This document shows positions 60,404 through 64,000 of a stretch of 64,000 bases of DNA, piece after piece. The notes beneath the pieces are model-generated. The model had not been told where the DNA came from. It saw only the letters and a list, made by a program, of their open reading frames with translations, and searched no databases. How positions within the stretch are numbered: position 1 is the stretch's first letter; each line of letters begins with the position of its first letter. The position numbers and the translations under genes were made by a program. Source of the DNA: Muricauda sp. MAR_2010_75 (lineage in GTDB: Bacteria > Bacteroidota > Bacteroidia > Flavobacteriales > Flavobacteriaceae); the NCBI RefSeq assembly GCF_000745185.1, contig NZ_JQNJ01000001.1, positions 1,201,501 through 1,265,500 of the forward strand, read 5' to 3'.

Positions 60404-61654
60404 CTACTCTATTTTTTTGAACAAAATACAGGCATTGTGCCCGCCAAACCCAAAGGTGTTGCTCATGGCCACATTCACCTCCCTTTCCTGTGCCTTGTTC
60501 AAGGTCAGGTTGAGTGAGGGGTCAATTTCCTCGTCCACCACACTGTGGTTTATGGTAGGAGGCACCATATTGTGCTCCATGGCCAATATGGATGCAATGG
60601 CCTCAATGGCCCCTGCAGCTCCCAACAAATGTCCGGTCATGGACTTGGTGGAATTGATGTTGATGTTGGGCGCATGGTCACCAAAGACTTTGGAAATGGC
60701 TTTCAATTCCGCAACATCACCCAACGGGGTTGAAGTTCCGTGGGTATTGATGGCATCCACATCCTCTGGTTTCAATCCGGCATTTTGCAAACAGTTTTCC
60801 ATTACCTTGACCACACCAATCCCTTCTGGATGGGGAGCGGTCATGTGGTAAGCGTCACTGGACAATCCGCCACCTAAAACCTCGGCATAGATTTTTGCGC
60901 CCCTTGCCTTGGCATGCTCATATTCTTCCAAAATAAGTGCACCGCCACCTTCTCCAAGTACAAAGCCATCTCGAGTGGCATCGAATGGTCTTGAAGCGGT
61001 TTCTGGACTATCGTTTCGTGTGGAAAGGGCATGCATGGCATTGAACCCGCCCATACCTGCCATGGTAACGGCGGCCTCACTTCCTCCGGTAACAATGACA
61101 TCACAATGGCCCAATCGTATGTAATTGAGTGCATCGATCATGGCATTGGCCGAGGAGGCACAAGCGGATACCGTGGTATAGTTGGGGCCCATAAACCCAT
61201 GTTTGATGGAAATGTTCCCTGGTGCGATGTCCGCAATCATTTTTGGTATGAAGAATGGGTTGAAACGTGGTGTCCCATCTCCCTCAGCAAACCCGATCAC
61301 CTCATTCTGAAAAGTTTCCAGACCACCGATACCGGCACCCCATACAACACCTACTCGAAATTTGTCCACGACGTTCAGGTCTATGCCCGAATCTGCAATG
61401 GCTTCATCTGACGATACAAGTGCATATTGGGCGAACCTATCCAGCTTTCTGGCCTCTTTTCTGTCGAAGAAATCCTCTGGGTTGTACCCTTTGAGTTCAC
61501 AGGCAAATTTTGTCTTGAACTTCTCCGTATCAAAGTATGTAATGGGCGCAGAACCGCTCTTTCCGGTCCGTAGTCCTTCCCAATAAGCTTCCAAATTGTT
61601 ACCTATGGGGGTCAATGCTCCCATTCCGGTAACTACTACGCGCTTTAACTGCAT
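60404..61654 (-). CDS. fabF: Beta-ketoacyl-ACP synthase II
   Basis: A 416-residue condensing enzyme of fatty-acid synthesis. The nucleophile Cys is in TTVSACASSANAM, and the two His in NTHGTSTPLGD and KSMTGHLLGAAG complete the C-H-H triad. The KS II form is indicated by MGALTPIGNNLEAYWEGLRTGKSG. It lies between acpP and rnc on the minus strand. A strong hairpin with a T-run in the 100-nt gap after acpP probably limits transcription of fabF relative to acpP. Confidence 0.97.
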   Translation of the reverse strand: MQLKRVVVTGMGALTPIGNNLEAYWEGLRTGKSGSAPITYFDTEKFKTKFACELKGYNPEDFFDRKEARKLDRFAQYALVSSDEAIADSGIDLNVVDKFRVGVVWGAGIGGLETFQNEVIGFAEGDGTPRFNPFFIPKMIADIAPGNISIKHGFMGPNYTTVSACASSANAMIDALNYIRLGHCDVIVTGGSEAAVTMAGMGGFNAMHALSTRNDSPETASRPFDATRDGFVLGEGGGALILEEYEHAKARGAKIYAEVLGGGLSSDAYHMTAPHPEGIGVVKVMENCLQNAGLKPEDVDAINTHGTSTPLGDVAELKAISKVFGDHAPNININSTKSMTGHLLGAAGAIEAIASILAMEHNMVPPTINHSVVDEEIDPSLNLTLNKAQEREVNVAMSNTFGFGGHNACILFKKIE

Positions 61655-61687
61655 TGAACTATTTTTTACCCTTTTGAACCTAAATTA

Positions 61688-61727
61688 TAAAAAAAATTAT
61701 CCATGTGCCGATCATCACATGGATAAT
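61688..61727 (-). terminator. Terminator or attenuator between acpP and fabF
   Basis: On the minus strand, ATTATCCATGTG (61716-61727) pairs perfectly with its complement at 61696-61707 over 12 bp around an 8-nt loop, followed by a run of T. It lies after acpP and before fabF and could allow partial read-through. Confidence 0.8.
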
Positions 61728-61755
61728 TTATAATCTTTAGTAATATATCATATAA

Positions 61756-61989
61756 TTACTTCGCTTCTTCGATGTAGCTAATGGCCTGGCCAACAGTTGC
61801 AATGTTTTCTGCCTGATCATCAGGGATTTGGATGTCAAATTCTTTCTCAAACTCCATGATAAGCTCAACAGTGTCCAAGGAATCCGCCCCTAAATCGTTG
61901 GTAAAGCTAGCTTCAGCTACAACTTCATTCTCATCTACACCTAGTTTATCAACGATGATAGCCTTTACTCTTGATGCAATGTCTGACAT
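61756..61989 (-). CDS. acpP: Acyl carrier protein
   Basis: A 77-residue acidic acyl carrier protein. The phosphopantetheine serine is in [35 protein letters not shown] (Ser near residue 37). Length and composition are normal. It lies 101 nt upstream of fabF with a terminator-like hairpin in between and has an exact -7 element 33 nt upstream of its start. Confidence 0.97.
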   Translation of the reverse strand: MSDIASRVKAIIVDKLGVDENEVVAEASFTNDLGADSLDTVELIMEFEKEFDIQIPDDQAENIATVGQAISYIEEAK

Positions 61990-62021
61990 AATTATAGTGG
62001 TTTTAAAAATTTAATTGTTGG

Positions 62022-62029
62022 CAAAAATA
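62022..62029 (-). promoter_or_regulatory. -7 promoter element for acpP
   Basis: Minus-strand TATTTTTG, exact TAnnTTTG, 32 nt before the acpP ATG. A clear -33 TTTG at the usual distance is not visible. Confidence 0.5.
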
Positions 62030-62150
62030 TAAAACTTTGGATTAAATACACTATTTGTCGATAAAATGTACCCCAAATTAAACATCTTAAAGCTCAGTAT
62101 CTTACTTTAGCCGCCTGAAGTTAGTCCAAAATCATATCAATTCCTAACAG

Positions 62151-62714
62151 ATGAAACAAATTGTCATCTTGGCATCGGGAAGCGGGTCAAACGCCGAAAA
62201 CATCATCACCTATTTCAAGGAAAGTCCACAGGTAGCGGTGTCTGCCGTGCTCACCAACAAGAATACAGCTAAGGTGTTGGAGCGCTGCGACCGCTTGGAA
62301 ATTCCCGCATTTTACTTTAATAAAACCGCTTTTACCAGTTCCAATACGGTTGTGCAACTGCTTAAGAGCCTCAACCCTGATATTATTGTTTTGGCCGGAT
62401 TTTTATGGAAAATCCCTTTCAATATTATAGCGGCATTCCCCAACCAAATCATCAATATCCATCCTGCCCTGCTTCCAAAATACGGGGGAAAAGGCATGTA
62501 CGGGGCCAAAGTGCATCAAGCCGTAAAAGAAAATGCAGAGACCGAAACCGGCATCACCATACATTATGTAAATGAACATTACGATGAAGGCGCTATCATT
62601 TTTCAAGCTAAAACTGCTGTGGAACCCTCGGATGATGCCGATACGATTGCCGAAAAAGTGCACCAATTGGAATATGAGCATTTCCCAAAAGTGATAGAGA
62701 AACTCCTTTTATAA
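62151..62714 (+). CDS. purN: Phosphoribosylglycinamide formyltransferase
   Basis: A 187-residue enzyme of purine synthesis that formylates GAR using 10-formyltetrahydrofolate. The N-terminal nucleotide loop LASGSGSNAENI, the catalytic NIHPALLPKYGGKGMYGAKVHQAV (Asn and His) and the Asp in HYVNEHYDEGAIIFQ (D-E-G motif) are all intact. It is divergent from acpP and overlaps the next gene by 1 nt (TAATG). A one-mismatch -7 element (TACTTTAG) lies near 62,103-62,110. Confidence 0.96.
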   Translation: MKQIVILASGSGSNAENIITYFKESPQVAVSAVLTNKNTAKVLERCDRLEIPAFYFNKTAFTSSNTVVQLLKSLNPDIIVLAGFLWKIPFNIIAAFPNQIINIHPALLPKYGGKGMYGAKVHQAVKENAETETGITIHYVNEHYDEGAIIFQAKTAVEPSDDADTIAEKVHQLEYEHFPKVIEKLLL

Positions 62715-63349
62715 TGGCGAAAAAGCAGAAGTTTTATGTGGTCTGGAAAGGCAAGCATCCCGGTATTTTTGAATCTTGGGACGACTGCAAGGCTCAAATA
62801 GAAGGATTCAAAGGAGCACAATACAAATCATTTGGCACTTTTGATGAGGCCAAAAAAGCTTTCAACAGCAATTATTTGGAATACAAGGGGAAATCCAAAG
62901 GAAAATCGGAGCTGACCCAAGAAGAACTCCTTAAAATCGGAGACCCCAATTACAATTCCATTGCAGTGGATGCGGCCTCGAGCGGTAACCCAGGAACAAT
63001 GGAATATCGCGGTGTGGACACCAAGACCAAGAAAGTGCTGTTCCATCAGGGTCCTTTTCAACAAGGCACCAGCAATGTTGGCGAGTTTTTGGCTTTGGTT
63101 CATGGATTGGCTTTTCTCAAACAAAAGAACAGCAATCGAATTCTGTATTCGGACTCCCGAATTGCCATTGGCTGGGTGCGGAAGGGAAAATGTGGCACAA
63201 AATTGAAAAAAGGTCCCAAAAATGAAATGCTTTTTGAACTGATTGAGCGGGCAGAGGATTGGTTGAAAAAAAATCGCTACACCACCCCCATTGTAAAATG
63301 GGAGACCAAGGCTTGGGGTGAAATTCCCGCGGATTTTGGCAGGAAATAG
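62714..63349 (+). CDS. RNase HI with N-terminal viroplasmin domain
   Basis: A 211-residue fusion. Residues 1-50 form the caulimovirus viroplasmin-type RNA/DNA-hybrid-binding domain (FYVVWKGKHPGIFESWDDCKAQIEGFKGAQYKSFGTFDEAKKAF). The RNase H domain follows with VDAASSGNPG (Asp), NVGEFLALV (Glu), LYSDSRIAIGW (Asp) and a final IPADFGRK (Asp), so the four-acid centre is present. The enzyme removes RNA from RNA/DNA hybrids; Bacteroidota commonly use this version. It is coupled to purN by a 1-nt overlap. Confidence 0.92.
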   Translation: MAKKQKFYVVWKGKHPGIFESWDDCKAQIEGFKGAQYKSFGTFDEAKKAFNSNYLEYKGKSKGKSELTQEELLKIGDPNYNSIAVDAASSGNPGTMEYRGVDTKTKKVLFHQGPFQQGTSNVGEFLALVHGLAFLKQKNSNRILYSDSRIAIGWVRKGKCGTKLKKGPKNEMLFELIERAEDWLKKNRYTTPIVKWETKAWGEIPADFGRK

Positions 63350-63493
63350 ATAAGAGATGTGAGATGTTAGACTTGAGAATTAGAAACATTCTCCTTTAAA
63401 CTTGCACTTGGGTTTGCTCTTGAAGTTTGAACTTGTATTCCCTTCTTTTTCTTAAATCCTTTGCCAATGATTCCAATATGGAATATCAAAGCG
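63350..63493. repeat. Degenerate TTGA-rich intergenic repeat region
   Basis: Between rnhA-type gene and PfkB gene lies a stretch with repeated near-copies of ACTTGAG, ACTTGCACTTGGG and GAAGTTTGAACTTG. No ORF is apparent. It resembles the blocks at 24.2 kb and 28.0 kb. Confidence 0.5.
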
Positions 63494-63501
63494 TATATTT
63501 G
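63494..63501 (+). promoter_or_regulatory. -7 promoter element for the PfkB gene
   Basis: TATATTTG, exact TAnnTTTG, 16 nt before the ATG at 63518. Confidence 0.5.
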
Positions 63502-63517
63502 CACCAAAATTCATTGA

Positions 63518-64000
63518 ATGGGCAAATTGCTGATTGTCGGAAGTGTGGCTTTTGATGCCATTGAAACTCCGTTTGGCAAGACTGGTAAAATTTTAGGAGG
63601 TGCTGCACCTTTTATAGGACTCGCTGCTTCGCAGTTCAAGACTAAATCCGCCATAGTCTCCGTGGTTGGGGATGATTTCCCGCAAGCATATCTGGATTTG
63701 TTGACAGACCGAAACATTGATATTTCCGGTATTGAAGTGGTAAAAGGTGGCAAAACCTTCTTTTGGCAGGGAAAATATCATAACGATCTGAATTCACGGG
63801 ATACCTTGGTAACGGAGCTCAACACCCTAGGTGATTTTACTCCGGTGGTTCCCTCTGATTTTAAAAATGCCGATGTGGTCATGTTGGGAAACCTGCACCC
63901 CAACACCCAGATGAGTGTAATTAATCAGATGGAAGAACGACCAAAGCTCATCGTTTTGGACACCATGAACTTTTGGATGGACAATACATGGAATGAGCTA
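63518..64000 (+). CDS. PfkB-family carbohydrate/nucleoside kinase, 3' partial
   Basis: The frame from the ATG at 63518 is open to the window end (161 residues visible), so the C-terminal part with the anion hole is missing. The start reads GKLLIVGSVAFDAIETPFGKTGKILGGAAPFIGLAASQF, the GG-x-A-x-N-like substrate motif of the PfkB family being changed to GGAAPFIGLAA. This form resembles ribokinase-like proteins of Bacteroidota for which the substrate is unknown. Followed by VVGDDF and the WQGKYHNDLNSRDTLVTELN segment. Product cannot be assigned further without the rest. Confidence 0.88.
   Translation, partial: MGKLLIVGSVAFDAIETPFGKTGKILGGAAPFIGLAASQFKTKSAIVSVVGDDFPQAYLDLLTDRNIDISGIEVVKGGKTFFWQGKYHNDLNSRDTLVTELNTLGDFTPVVPSDFKNADVVMLGNLHPNTQMSVINQMEERPKLIVLDTMNFWMDNTWNEL

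Noticed and set aside
1..64000. tRNA, rRNA, CRISPR array, insertion sequence or prophage
   Set aside because: No region with the expected stem patterns, repeat-spacer arrays, transposase or phage genes was found; gaps between genes are mostly under 200 nt.

Overview
The window is a gene-dense chromosomal segment (about 70 protein genes in 64 kb, moderate-to-low GC) from a member of the Bacteroidota, most likely a marine Flavobacteriaceae of the Muricauda/Allomuricauda/Zobellia kind. Supporting signs are: -7 elements of the Bacteroidota form TAnnTTTG in front of many genes and few strong Shine-Dalgarno sequences; a complete Bat aerotolerance operon; an IPExxxVDY-family gene beside pyruvate kinase; acpP-fabF-rnc order; many short-signal lipoproteins; and degenerate TTGA/GGGATTC-type intergenic repeats. 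The genus is an inference. No rRNA, tRNA, CRISPR array, insertion sequence, phage or plasmid gene was seen; this looks like core and lightly accessory chromosome.

Layout. 1-4.4 kb: a partial SnoaL-like gene, then a plus-strand run of exported small proteins (a duplicated-domain protein, two META lipoproteins, another lipoprotein, two exported YCII-fold proteins, an exported DinB-fold protein). 4.4-9 kb: SulP transporter, phytanoyl-CoA dioxygenase-like enzyme with a divergent AraC regulator, and a conserved lipoprotein. 9-16.4 kb: glycerol-3-phosphate metabolism (gpsA and glpD, convergent), a small ABM gene, CvpA, a CAP-domain lipoprotein, then 3-hydroxyanthranilate dioxygenase, a DUF1304 membrane protein and an ALDH7-type aldehyde dehydrogenase. 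16.4-25.9 kb: exported duplicated ABM-like protein, a 500-bp gene-free stretch with two hairpins, HhH protein, acyl-ACP desaturase, metallophosphatase, fructokinase plus amylosucrase (sucrose use), AlbA_2 protein, SDR and aldo/keto reductase.

26-35.5 kb is a single operon-like block: MoxR ATPase, DUF58, a two-TM protein, BatA, BatB, BatC, BatD, BatE and a small membrane protein. 35.5-39.8 kb holds SulP - beta-carbonic anhydrase - SulP, which suggests bicarbonate/anion handling. 39.8-41.5 kb: a ceramidase-superfamily membrane protein overlapping pheS. 41.6-48.4 kb: an RND tripartite efflux pump flanked in the same direction by a GbsR/MarR-type regulator and a TetR-type regulator. 48.6-52.3 kb: a Tat-signal HisC-like aminotransferase, an AEC transporter without an ordinary start codon, and an exported carbamoylase/allantoate-hydrolase-type M20 enzyme.

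52.3-64 kb: lysoplasmalogenase-type and CYTH proteins, DNA polymerase IV, a TetR regulator, an AraC regulator followed by a 52-residue Cys/His-rich ORF and an AhpD-like protein, a LOV-like PAS protein lacking the photoactive cysteine, pyruvate kinase with its IPExxxVDY partner, then rnc, fabF, acpP (minus strand) with an apparent terminator between acpP and fabF, and purN, a viroplasmin-RNase HI fusion and a truncated PfkB kinase on the plus strand.

The items most worth checking are the cysteine-less LOV protein, the 52-residue ORF, the AEC start-codon problem, the Tat-exported PLP enzyme cluster, the SulP-CA-SulP unit and the hairpin-containing gene-free stretch near 17.3 kb. No clear wholly new defence or mobile system was seen.
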